A stretch of DNA of 52,636 nt from Rheinheimera sp. (GTDB taxonomy: Bacteria > Pseudomonadota > Gammaproteobacteria > Enterobacterales > Alteromonadaceae): contig DMYW01000030.1 of NCBI GenBank assembly GCA_003482455.1, positions 1-52,636 on the forward strand. Direction: 5' to 3'. The notes beneath the pieces were generated by a model. It saw only the letters and a list, made by a program, of their open reading frames with translations, was not told where the DNA came from and searched no databases. The translations under genes were made by a program, and so were the position numbers. Below, one piece after another: positions 41,094-49,048 of this stretch; the first letter of the stretch is position 1; each line of letters opens with the position of its first letter.

Positions 41094-41717
41094 ATGAATA
41101 AAGCTGTAGAAGACACTATACAACTGTTGGCTCTACGTTGGGTGGACGACTGCTGTTGGACTGTTCGGCAACAACAGCAGGTTCGCTCCTTATATATGGA
41201 CCAGCAATGCCAGAGTCAACTGCAGCTGATGCAACCCAACACCTTGATCTATCCGCATTTGCGCTGGCTAGCCGACGTTAGCAGTGACAAGGCGGAGCTA
41301 GAACAAGGATTATTAATTGGCATCGGCGGTGGCGATTGGTTGCGATTTTGCAATGCTCAACGACCACACCAACAGTGGACAGCCATCGATAATCAGGCTC
41401 ACCTGCTGGAATGGTTGGTGCAGTATTTTGAGTTGCCGCTGCAAAACTATGATGTCGCGGATGCCTTGGCATTTTTACAACAAAGCCAAGCACGCTATGA
41501 CATGATGTTTATCGATCTGTATCCATGGCCCAGTTGTTGGCAGCAGCTGTTGCAATTGGCTTTGGCTAGGCTGCATCAGGGCGGCTGGATGGCAATCAAC
41601 ATTACTGCTGAAACGCCTGAAACCGTGCTTGCATGGTTGACACGCCATGGTTTCGCCGGTCAGGTCTACCAACCGTCTGGATATAAAAACTTATTGTGGT
41701 TCAGTAAGTTAGATTAA
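41094..41717 (+). CDS. Spermidine synthase-like / SAM-dependent methyltransferase-fold protein
   Basis: 207 residues with a Rossmann-like GIGGGDW motif where spermidine synthases have GGGDG, then an acidic AIDN at the next strand and MMFIDLYPW further on. The polyamine-site residues of true spermidine synthases are not obvious, and it is shorter than they are (about 280). Thus it is a small family relative without clear substrate. The ATG at 41094 is chosen over a TTG at 41079. It is enclosed: 24 bp from divergent yiiD and overlapping the end of convergent dtd by 4 bp. Confidence 0.75.
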   Translation: MNKAVEDTIQLLALRWVDDCCWTVRQQQQVRSLYMDQQCQSQLQLMQPNTLIYPHLRWLADVSSDKAELEQGLLIGIGGGDWLRFCNAQRPHQQWTAIDNQAHLLEWLVQYFELPLQNYDVADALAFLQQSQARYDMMFIDLYPWPSCWQQLLQLALARLHQGGWMAINITAETPETVLAWLTRHGFAGQVYQPSGYKNLLWFSKLD

Positions 41718-42154
41718 TTCACCTGCAACCAGAATGTCACTGGGCCGTCATTAATCAAACTCACTTGCATGTCCGCGCCAAACTGACCTGTGGCGACCGT
41801 TACGCCTTTCGCTTGGCAATATCGAACAAATTCTTGGTACAGCGGCTCGGCAACTGCCGGCACTGCCGCTGGGGTAAAACTCGGCCGCAAGCCTGAATTG
41901 GTATCGGCAGCGAGTGTAAATTGCGACACCACGAGCAACTCGCCATTTACTTGCTGCAGATTTAAGTTCATCTTGCCGTTTTCATCATTAAACAATCTGT
42001 ATTTCAATACTTTATCAGCAAGTTTCTGCAGTTGCAGCACGCCGTCATTAGCTTCAACGCCAAGCAACAATAAGATGCCGTGGCCAATGGCGCCGACGGT
42101 TTGGTCATTCACGTCAACACTGGCGCGACGCACGCGTTGGATCAATCCAATCAT
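41714..42154 (-). CDS. dtd: D-aminoacyl-tRNA deacylase
   Basis: 146-residue homodimeric proofreading enzyme that removes D-amino acids and glycine from mischarged tRNA. Signatures are SQFTL, the tail NDGPVTFWLQ with the cross-subunit GP motif, and the N-terminus MIGLIQRVRRASV. It overlaps pip by 4 bp, so they are coupled. Confidence 0.97.
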   Translation of the reverse strand: MIGLIQRVRRASVDVNDQTVGAIGHGILLLLGVEANDGVLQLQKLADKVLKYRLFNDENGKMNLNLQQVNGELLVVSQFTLAADTNSGLRPSFTPAAVPAVAEPLYQEFVRYCQAKGVTVATGQFGADMQVSLINDGPVTFWLQVN

Positions 42155-43113
42155 ACGACAGCTCCTAAGCGTACAGCTAATTCAGTCGATGCCTGATACA
42201 AGGCGCGGGCGATATCCGGTTCCGAGGCCGAGTGCCCCGCCTGCTGCACTGTCGCAAGAACAGAACCAGGCCATGCCTGATGCAAGCTCCACGCATTTTC
42301 AAATTTACAAACAGCGTCGTAACGACCATGCACTATGTAAGCAGGCAAATGACTGATGCGCTTAAGTTGCTGCATCAGCTGCTGCGGTGCAAGAAAGCAA
42401 TGATGTAAAAAATAGTGGTTTTCAATGCGAGCCAGCGGGATCGCAGATTCAAACTCGACCGCGCCCTCACGCATTGCCGCATTGGGCAACAAGGTCGCGA
42501 CCCGCGCTTCCCACAAGCTCCACGCTTGGGCGGCTGCCAGCATCACGGCCGAATCGCTGCCTTGCAGGCGTTCACGGTACGCCACCAGCACATCCAAGCC
42601 ATGCGTCGGGGCAATCGCCTGCATAAAGTCTGCAAAATAGTCAGGAAACAGTTGGCTGGCGCCGCCACCTGGACGATACAACCAATCGATGTCTTCCGCG
42701 CGTCCCAAAAAGATGCCACGCAAAATAAACCCCAAGCAACGCTCTGGGTACTGTTGACCATACGCCAGCGCTAAGGTGCTGCCCCAGCTACCACCGGCGA
42801 CGACCCATTTTTCTATCTGCAAATGTTGGCGGATCGCTTCGATATCACCGATTAAATCGGCGGTGGTATTGTGCTCTAAACTGGCAAACGGCGTTGACTG
42901 ACCACATCCGCGTTGGTCAAACAACACCACTCGATAAACCGAGCTGTCAAACAAACTGCGCTGGAAAGGCGAACTGCCGCCGCCCGGTCCGCCATGGCAC
43001 ATCAGCACTGGGATCCCGTGCGGATTGCCACTTTGTTCGACATAAATTCGATGCCCATCAGGGCGCTGCAGAAAATCGATTTGGTAGGCTTCCGGAATTT
43101 CAGCTGGCCACAT
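42151..43113 (-). CDS. pip: Proline iminopeptidase (alpha/beta hydrolase)
   Basis: Releases N-terminal proline from peptides. Family S33 features: oxyanion segment CHGGPGGG, nucleophile elbow GGSWGS, Asp in HGRYDAVC and His in AGHSASE near the C-terminus. The 320 residues match the bacterial monomeric enzyme. The ATG at 43113 has AGGAG 7 nt upstream, giving MWPAEIPEAYQ; longer in-frame translation to 43239 is Cys/Arg-rich and lies within yihY. It overlaps yihY by 14 bp and dtd by 4 bp, forming a tight yihY-pip-dtd operon. Confidence 0.94.
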   Translation of the reverse strand: MWPAEIPEAYQIDFLQRPDGHRIYVEQSGNPHGIPVLMCHGGPGGGSSPFQRSLFDSSVYRVVLFDQRGCGQSTPFASLEHNTTADLIGDIEAIRQHLQIEKWVVAGGSWGSTLALAYGQQYPERCLGFILRGIFLGRAEDIDWLYRPGGGASQLFPDYFADFMQAIAPTHGLDVLVAYRERLQGSDSAVMLAAAQAWSLWEARVATLLPNAAMREGAVEFESAIPLARIENHYFLHHCFLAPQQLMQQLKRISHLPAYIVHGRYDAVCKFENAWSLHQAWPGSVLATVQQAGHSASEPDIARALYQASTELAVRLGAVV

Positions 43114-43999
43114 CAGTCGACTCCTGTTGCAATACGCGGTTCTGCTCATGCAGTACTCGCTGCTGATGATGTTCATGCAAACACGCGGTGAGCTCCGCAC
43201 CCAGCAGCACCACCAACCAGCACAAATGGATCCACACAAATAAAATAGGCACTAACGCCAGCGCGCCATAAATCGCTTGGTAGGTTGGAAAATGGGTAAT
43301 GTAAGTCGCAAAGCCGGTTTTGAGCATTTCAAATAAAATAGCCGCCAGCAATGCGCCCCAAAATGCATCACGGATCCGCACTTTGATGTTCGGAACCAAT
43401 TGATACAACATGAAAAACGCTAGCAACGACACGCCGTAAGGCGCCAGCTCCAGCAAGTGACTGGTTAATCCCGCCGTATAGTTGTCCGCCATATGGGTCA
43501 ACGTCACTATGTAAGACGTCAGCGCAATCGACACCCCCAACAGAATTGGACCTAATGTCAAAATCATCCAATAAATTGACAACGAGATGATCAAGCGCGG
43601 CCGTTTGCGCACCCGCCAAATTTTATTCAGTGTTTTATCGATATTGTGCAATAACATCAACGCGACAAACACCAACACCAAAATGCTGACTGTGGTCATT
43701 TGACCAATGTTGTCGATAAAACCATTGATGTAGTTCTGCAGTTCTTCGCCTTTCGACGGAATAAAATTCGCATATAAAAAGGATTCGAGTTGCTCACGCA
43801 GGCTCGCAAATACTGGAAAAGCCTTCAGCACGGAAAACGCCACCCCCAGCAGCGGCACCAGCGACAACAAGCTGATGTAGGCCAAATAGCCACCCACCAT
43901 GCCGATTTGGTCGTGTTGGCAGCGGCGTAAATAGAGACGCAATACCAACCATAGCGTCAGCAGGCGTTGCTTGAGAGATTCAAATACAGTGACCGTCAT
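43100..43999 (-). CDS. yihY: YihY/BrkB family inner-membrane protein
   Basis: 299 residues with about six membrane segments and the family blocks GGYLAYISLLSLVPLLGV, NIDKTLNKIWRVRKRP and the C-terminal FPTYQAIYGALALVPILFVWIHLCW (written here in parts). E. coli YihY was once called Rbn/RNase BN, but that activity belongs to ElaC; its function is unknown. It is the first gene of yihY-pip-dtd. Confidence 0.93.
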   Translation of the reverse strand: MTVTVFESLKQRLLTLWLVLRLYLRRCQHDQIGMVGGYLAYISLLSLVPLLGVAFSVLKAFPVFASLREQLESFLYANFIPSKGEELQNYINGFIDNIGQMTTVSILVLVFVALMLLHNIDKTLNKIWRVRKRPRLIISLSIYWMILTLGPILLGVSIALTSYIVTLTHMADNYTAGLTSHLLELAPYGVSLLAFFMLYQLVPNIKVRIRDAFWGALLAAILFEMLKTGFATYITHFPTYQAIYGALALVPILFVWIHLCWLVVLLGAELTACLHEHHQQRVLHEQNRVLQQESTDVAS

Positions 44000-44079
44000 G
44001 AGGCAGTTCTATCTATCCATGCAAAACAACATCTTGGCAACTGCGGTAGTTGCCGTCAATCGATTCAACTGTGGGCCGG

Positions 44080-45114
44080 TTATTCAGGTTTGGTCATTTG
44101 GATACTGCTAGATGCGCTGAGCGCTTCACTTGATTTTTCAATCAGTTGCTCGCCATCTTGATCAATGAACAGGACTTTGATGCCCAGCTTGTTGGCAACA
44201 GCTAGACCTTCCGCACTGCCTAAACACAAAAACGCCGTCGACCAGGCATCCGCTTGTGTGCCGTTATCCATCAATACCGTTGTCGACACCGTTTGGTGTT
44301 TCACCGGAGCACCAACCCGCGCATCCAGCACGTGACTGTAGCGTTGGCCGTTTTCATCAAAATAATGACGGTAGGTGCCTGACGTCATCACAGACATAGG
44401 TGCATCTTGAGTGATGGCGATGATTTTCTGCAGCGATTGTTCGCCAGGCAGCGGTTTGTCGATCGCGACGCGCCATGGTTTTTGCTCAGGTTTATGGCCC
44501 TGCACCACCATTTCGCCGCCAACTTCGACCAAGAAGTTATCAATGCCCGCTTGGCGTAACACATCGGCAAGTTTGTCGACGGTGTAACCCTGCGCGATCG
44601 ATGAAACATCGACTCGAATATGCGGATTTTGTTTTTGCAATTGTGTCGTGTTGCTCGCCAGCACTTTGTTCATGCCGATCAATTGCATCGTTTGTTGCAG
44701 TTGTTCTGCGGTCGGTTGATTAAACTTATCCGCCTTAAAGCCCCACAAGTCGAACAGTGGCTTCACCGTCAGGTCATAACAACCGGAACTTTCGGTGTAA
44801 ACCTTGCGAGCTTCTTCAACCAGACTGACCAACTCTGCGCCTACAGTTTGTGCTTCTGTGGTCTGTTGTTGATTAAACTTTTCAATGGTGGAATCTGGGC
44901 GGTAGTTCGACATCACCACGTCGATGCGATCTAATTCTTGTTGGATTTGTTGTTCCAGTTGCTGGTGGTTAACGCTTTGCGTCGACCAGTAGCTGATATG
45001 GAAGGTTGAGCCTTGAGCTGGGCCAGCGATTTTTTGAATTTGCTCAGGCTGTGAGCAGCCGGTAAGCGCAACAGACACGGCAACAGCAATCGGAAACAAA
45101 CGAAGCCAAGACAT
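44080..45114 (-). CDS. apbE: FAD:protein FMN transferase, lipoprotein
   Basis: Periplasmic enzyme that covalently attaches FMN to Thr/Ser of targets such as Na+-NQR and RnfG subunits. The signal peptide ends in a lipobox, ALTGC with Cys20. Catalytic signatures are DVSSIAQGYTVDKLAD, the GGEMVVQG strand and HVLDARVGAP near the Mg/FAD site. The 344 residues match ApbE. The ATG at 45114 has GGGAG 8 nt upstream. No NQR or Rnf genes lie in the window. Confidence 0.95.
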   Translation of the reverse strand: MSWLRLFPIAVAVSVALTGCSQPEQIQKIAGPAQGSTFHISYWSTQSVNHQQLEQQIQQELDRIDVVMSNYRPDSTIEKFNQQQTTEAQTVGAELVSLVEEARKVYTESSGCYDLTVKPLFDLWGFKADKFNQPTAEQLQQTMQLIGMNKVLASNTTQLQKQNPHIRVDVSSIAQGYTVDKLADVLRQAGIDNFLVEVGGEMVVQGHKPEQKPWRVAIDKPLPGEQSLQKIIAITQDAPMSVMTSGTYRHYFDENGQRYSHVLDARVGAPVKHQTVSTTVLMDNGTQADAWSTAFLCLGSAEGLAVANKLGIKVLFIDQDGEQLIEKSSEALSASSSIQMTKPE

Positions 45115-45179
45115 ACAACACACTCCCAAAACAAGATGTGCCGCAGTGTACTGAAAGCGCTGCGTTTTTGCCAGCCAGC

Positions 45180-46790
45180 CTACAGGTCTAGGTTATTACG
45201 AATCACCTCGTAACGCTTTTGTTGATCATCCGGAACTCCACCCGCGTCAATCACCGAAATACAATGCTGCGCTAAGGCTTTGTATTCTTTATCGAGCACT
45301 TTGCGCATACTCAAAGCTTGCAGCAGGTTCAGCGCGATATTGACGTTGGCCGGCATACTTTGCAGTGCAGAGCGGAAATAATCGATGGCCATGACAAAAT
45401 CACCACTGCCATACGCATCCATACCGGCGGCATTTTGTTCCATCAACTGTTGACGCATCGCCTGATGTTTCGCCTGTTCATGTTCCATCATCAGTTGCAA
45501 GGCGCTGTTGTACAAGGATTCACCTTGCGTCAGCGACGACAAAGTACCCATGTAGTGATCACACATCGCCAAATTGCCGACATCAAAATAGGCGCGAGCC
45601 CGATCTAACACTGCCGCTGCCGTTTGTGGTTTATCAAGGGCCAGTCGTTCACTTTGTTCCAGTAATTCAATAGCTTTTTGCGTTTGGCCTTGCAACGACA
45701 ACAAACGCGCTTCCACCACCAAGCGGTCATGCGCAAAATTTGCTGGGTTAAAGCGCCGGCGAATGTTGAAGATAAAATCTTTTACTTTCTCGATTTGCGC
45801 GGCGAGCTCGTTGCCTTGGAGATCTTTGGCTTGCTCCACCAACGCCCTGGCATAGTTGAGCATGTTGTCCGCCGTGTCGTACATCGAGAACCGTGCGGCG
45901 CTCAGGAGTTTGTGGTGGACTTCAACCGCCACATCGCGTTGTGCAGCGATCCCTGCAAGTGTCGCCAGCACATGTTGGCGAAGATAATTGCGCGGTGAAC
46001 TTTTCGCGACTTGTTCCACAGCGGTTAAGGCCTCGAGTGGCTTTTTCTCGCTGATGTATAAACGGGTTAGCCAATCGAGTGCTTCAATCCGGGTTTCCGC
46101 TTGAGCGCTGAGTTCATGCAACAGGCGCTCGGCTTCCGGTTTGCGTTCTTGATAACCATAAGTAACCGCCAACCCTAAACGCGCCCACGAAAACTCGCGC
46201 ACCGTCAGTGCCCACTCATACAATTGCTCGGCTTGTTGATACTCACCTAAATGGATCAACAATTCAGCTTTCATCCGACTGGCATGCATGGCATAACGCG
46301 AATTCTCCGCGACCACAGCATCACACGCCTGTACTCCAGCGGCAAAATCACCTTGATGGATCGCCTGATACACATGCTTCAGTGCAAGTTTCAAATGACA
46401 AGCGCGACTGATCCGCCGCTCTAACTCGGCATAACTGAAAGGTTTTAATAGATAGTCATCCGGTTCAAACTCAATAACGCCATAGACGGCATGCCGCTGC
46501 CGCTCAGCGCTGACCACAATAAAACAACAGGTCGGTTTGAGTAGACGTTCTTGCCGGAGCAATTCGAACAATTGATAACCGTCGCGGCCACGGCCTAAAT
46601 GCAAATCCGCCAGAATAAAATCAAACGGCATGCGTTTGCACAGATGCAACGCCATGTCCGCATCACGCGCCAAATAGATATCTTCAAAACCCAGCAGCGC
46701 CAAGGTGCTTTTCATATAGCTGCGAATTTGGTCGGAATCATCCACCACCAAAATACTGTGCTTTTTGTAAAACTGGGCTCGATTGCTCAT
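45180..46790 (-). CDS. Response regulator with C-terminal TPR-type helical region (VieB-like)
   Basis: 536 residues. The N-terminal receiver has DDSD (17-20), phospho-acceptor Asp62, Ser94 and Lys116. The rest is helical and TPR-like, seen in units such as GEYQQAEQLYEWAL, GQTQKAIELLEQ and GDFVMAIDYFRSALQSMP. No DNA-binding or enzymatic output is visible. The layout resembles VieB of Vibrio cholerae, which acts by protein contact in a c-di-GMP circuit. The start at 46790 has only AGG close upstream but begins the conserved receiver; an open frame runs on to 46880. No cognate kinase is adjacent. Confidence 0.85.
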   Translation of the reverse strand: MSNRAQFYKKHSILVVDDSDQIRSYMKSTLALLGFEDIYLARDADMALHLCKRMPFDFILADLHLGRGRDGYQLFELLRQERLLKPTCCFIVVSAERQRHAVYGVIEFEPDDYLLKPFSYAELERRISRACHLKLALKHVYQAIHQGDFAAGVQACDAVVAENSRYAMHASRMKAELLIHLGEYQQAEQLYEWALTVREFSWARLGLAVTYGYQERKPEAERLLHELSAQAETRIEALDWLTRLYISEKKPLEALTAVEQVAKSSPRNYLRQHVLATLAGIAAQRDVAVEVHHKLLSAARFSMYDTADNMLNYARALVEQAKDLQGNELAAQIEKVKDFIFNIRRRFNPANFAHDRLVVEARLLSLQGQTQKAIELLEQSERLALDKPQTAAAVLDRARAYFDVGNLAMCDHYMGTLSSLTQGESLYNSALQLMMEHEQAKHQAMRQQLMEQNAAGMDAYGSGDFVMAIDYFRSALQSMPANVNIALNLLQALSMRKVLDKEYKALAQHCISVIDAGGVPDDQQKRYEVIRNNLDL

Positions 46791-46995
46791 GCCTGCAACA
46801 CGTCTGTACCAACGCCGTCCAAGTGTTCCGAAACAATACACATGGATGCAGGCTTTTTCCAGCTCAAGCGCATACATCAATGGAATAACTTGAATAAAAA
46901 CAAGGCTTAACCGAATAAGAACAACAAGATTTGCGTGCGCGCGGAATAAGGTGTTCTAGGAAATGGCAGTCGGTTGTCTGGCAATTTTCACCGAT

Positions 46996-47023
46996 AAAAA
47001 AAGCCGGTCGAAACCGGCTTTTT
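46996..47023 (-). terminator. typA terminator
   Basis: GCCGGT/ACCGGC stem (47003-47008, 47013-47018) with CGAA loop, A7 and T5 flanks, 18 nt beyond the typA stop. Confidence 0.85.
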
Positions 47024-47040
47024 ATCAACGAATCAGGCAA

Positions 47041-48867
47041 TTAGCCTTCTGAACGACCCGCGCGTTTACGCTCGTTTTCGGTCAACAGTTTCTTACGCAG
47101 ACGGATGAAGTGTGGTGTTACTTCAACCAGCTCGTCGTCATCGATAAATTCCAGAGCACGCTCTAAAGTGAATTTGATCGGTGGAGTTAACGTCAACGCT
47201 TCGTCAGAACCAGCCGCACGAATGTTGGTTAATTGTTTACCTTTCAAGCAGTTCACTGTCAGGTCGTTGCTGCGGCTATGAATACCGATCAACTGACCTT
47301 CGTACACTTCGTCACCGTGGCTTGCAAACAAGCGACCACGTTCTTGCAAGCTGAACAGTGCGTACGCCAGCGCTTTACCTTGGGCGTTAGAAATCAATAC
47401 GCCGTTGATACGGTTACCGATGTTGCCGCCTTTGTGCTCACCGTAATGCGAGAATGAGCTGTACATCAAGCCTGTGCCTGAGGTCAGTGTCAGGAATTCG
47501 CTGCGGAAACCGATCAGACCGCGGCTTGGCACCACGTAGTCCAAACGTACACGACCTTTGCCGTCTGGCAACATGTTGGTCAGGTCCGCTTTACGCTCAC
47601 CCATTTTCTCCATCACTGAACCTTGGTGTTGTTCTTCCAAGTCGATGGTGACGTTTTCGTACGGCTCGTTTTTCACGCCGTCGATCATTTTCATGATCAC
47701 TTCAGGACGTGATACAGCCAGTTCAAAGCCTTCACGGCGCATGTTTTCGATCAAAACACCTAAGTGCAATTCACCACGGCCTGATACGCGGAATTTATCC
47801 GGATCTTCAGTTTCTTCGACGCGCAGTGCAACGTTGTGTTTTAACTCAGCTTGCAGACGTTCTAAGATTTGACGTGAGGTGACGAACTTACCGTCTTGAC
47901 CCGCAAATGGTGAGGTGTTGACTTGGAACGTCATGGTCACTGTTGGTTCATCAACTGTCAGCGGCGTTAAGGCTTCGACTTTGCTTGGCGCACAGATGGT
48001 GTCAGAGATTTTCAGATCGCCCAAACCAGTGAATGCCACGATGTCACCAGCGCTTGCTTCGTCAGTTTCATAACGCTCAAGGCCCAAGTAACCAAACACT
48101 TGGCCTACTTTGCCTTTGCGTTCTTTGCCGTCAGCACCGACGATCACCACTTGTTGGTTTGGTTTTAAAGTACCGCGTTTGATACGGCCGATACCGATCA
48201 CACCCAAGTAGCTTGAGTAGTCCAACTGCGACACTTGCAGCTGAGTCTCGCCATCGACGTCCACTTTTGGTGGCTCAACGTACTTGACGATAGCTTCGAA
48301 CAAGTCGGTCATGTCTTCTTTGCGAGTCTCTAACTCGTGGCTAGCCCAGCCGTTTAAGCCTGATGCGTAAACGATTGGGAAGTCTAATTGCTCGTCGGTC
48401 GCGCCTAAGTTATCGAACAGGTCGAATACTTGGTCGATAGCCCAGTTTGGACGCGCGCCGTCACGGTCAACTTTGTTCACGACCACGATTGGTTTTAAAC
48501 CGTGGGCGAAGGCTTTTTGGGTCACGAAGCGTGTTTGTGGCATTGGGCCTTCAACAGCGTCAACTAACAGTAATACTGAGTCTGCCATTGACAGAACACG
48601 TTCTACTTCACCACCGAAGTCGGCGTGGCCCGGTGTATCCAGGATGTTGATATGGTAACCGTTCCAACGGACCGAGGTATTTTTCGCCAGGATCGTGATA
48701 CCACGCTCTTTTTCCTGGTCGTTTGAGTCCATCACACGCTCCTGCACTTTAGTCCGGCTGTCAAAGGTACCGGATTGTTGCAGCAGCTTATCCACGAGGG
48801 TAGTTTTACCGTGGTCAACGTGCGCAATGATCGCTATGTTACGTAACTTGCTGATATCGCTTGCCAT
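47041..48867 (-). CDS. typA: Ribosome-associated GTPase TypA/BipA
   Basis: Translational GTPase of 608 residues resembling EF-G in domain order, implicated in 50S assembly and stress growth. G1 AHVDHGKTT (15-23), the switch region MDSNDQEKERGITI, G3 DTPGHAD (78-84) and G4 NKVD are all present. The C-terminal part has the BipA-specific GRGELHLGVLIENMRREG and KGGNIGNRINGV segments. It starts MASDISKLRNIAI and ends at a good terminator. Location near glnA matches E. coli, where bipA and glnA are divergent neighbours; here one gene intervenes. Confidence 0.97.
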   Translation of the reverse strand: MASDISKLRNIAIIAHVDHGKTTLVDKLLQQSGTFDSRTKVQERVMDSNDQEKERGITILAKNTSVRWNGYHINILDTPGHADFGGEVERVLSMADSVLLLVDAVEGPMPQTRFVTQKAFAHGLKPIVVVNKVDRDGARPNWAIDQVFDLFDNLGATDEQLDFPIVYASGLNGWASHELETRKEDMTDLFEAIVKYVEPPKVDVDGETQLQVSQLDYSSYLGVIGIGRIKRGTLKPNQQVVIVGADGKERKGKVGQVFGYLGLERYETDEASAGDIVAFTGLGDLKISDTICAPSKVEALTPLTVDEPTVTMTFQVNTSPFAGQDGKFVTSRQILERLQAELKHNVALRVEETEDPDKFRVSGRGELHLGVLIENMRREGFELAVSRPEVIMKMIDGVKNEPYENVTIDLEEQHQGSVMEKMGERKADLTNMLPDGKGRVRLDYVVPSRGLIGFRSEFLTLTSGTGLMYSSFSHYGEHKGGNIGNRINGVLISNAQGKALAYALFSLQERGRLFASHGDEVYEGQLIGIHSRSNDLTVNCLKGKQLTNIRAAGSDEALTLTPPIKFTLERALEFIDDDELVEVTPHFIRLRKKLLTENERKRAGRSEG

Positions 48868-49048
48868 TTAAATGATGCTCACTCAATAAAGAAGGGGTTC
48901 GACTGTTGCTTTTTTCAGCAACCGTCAGGTTGTGGAAAAAAATTGCGCGCATTCTACCTTTTTTGCGGGGTCTTGGGAAATTTATCTACTGGATGTGGCA
49001 AGACGTCGATATTCGCCAGCGCTATTGGGCAAATCTGCTGCACGCGGC

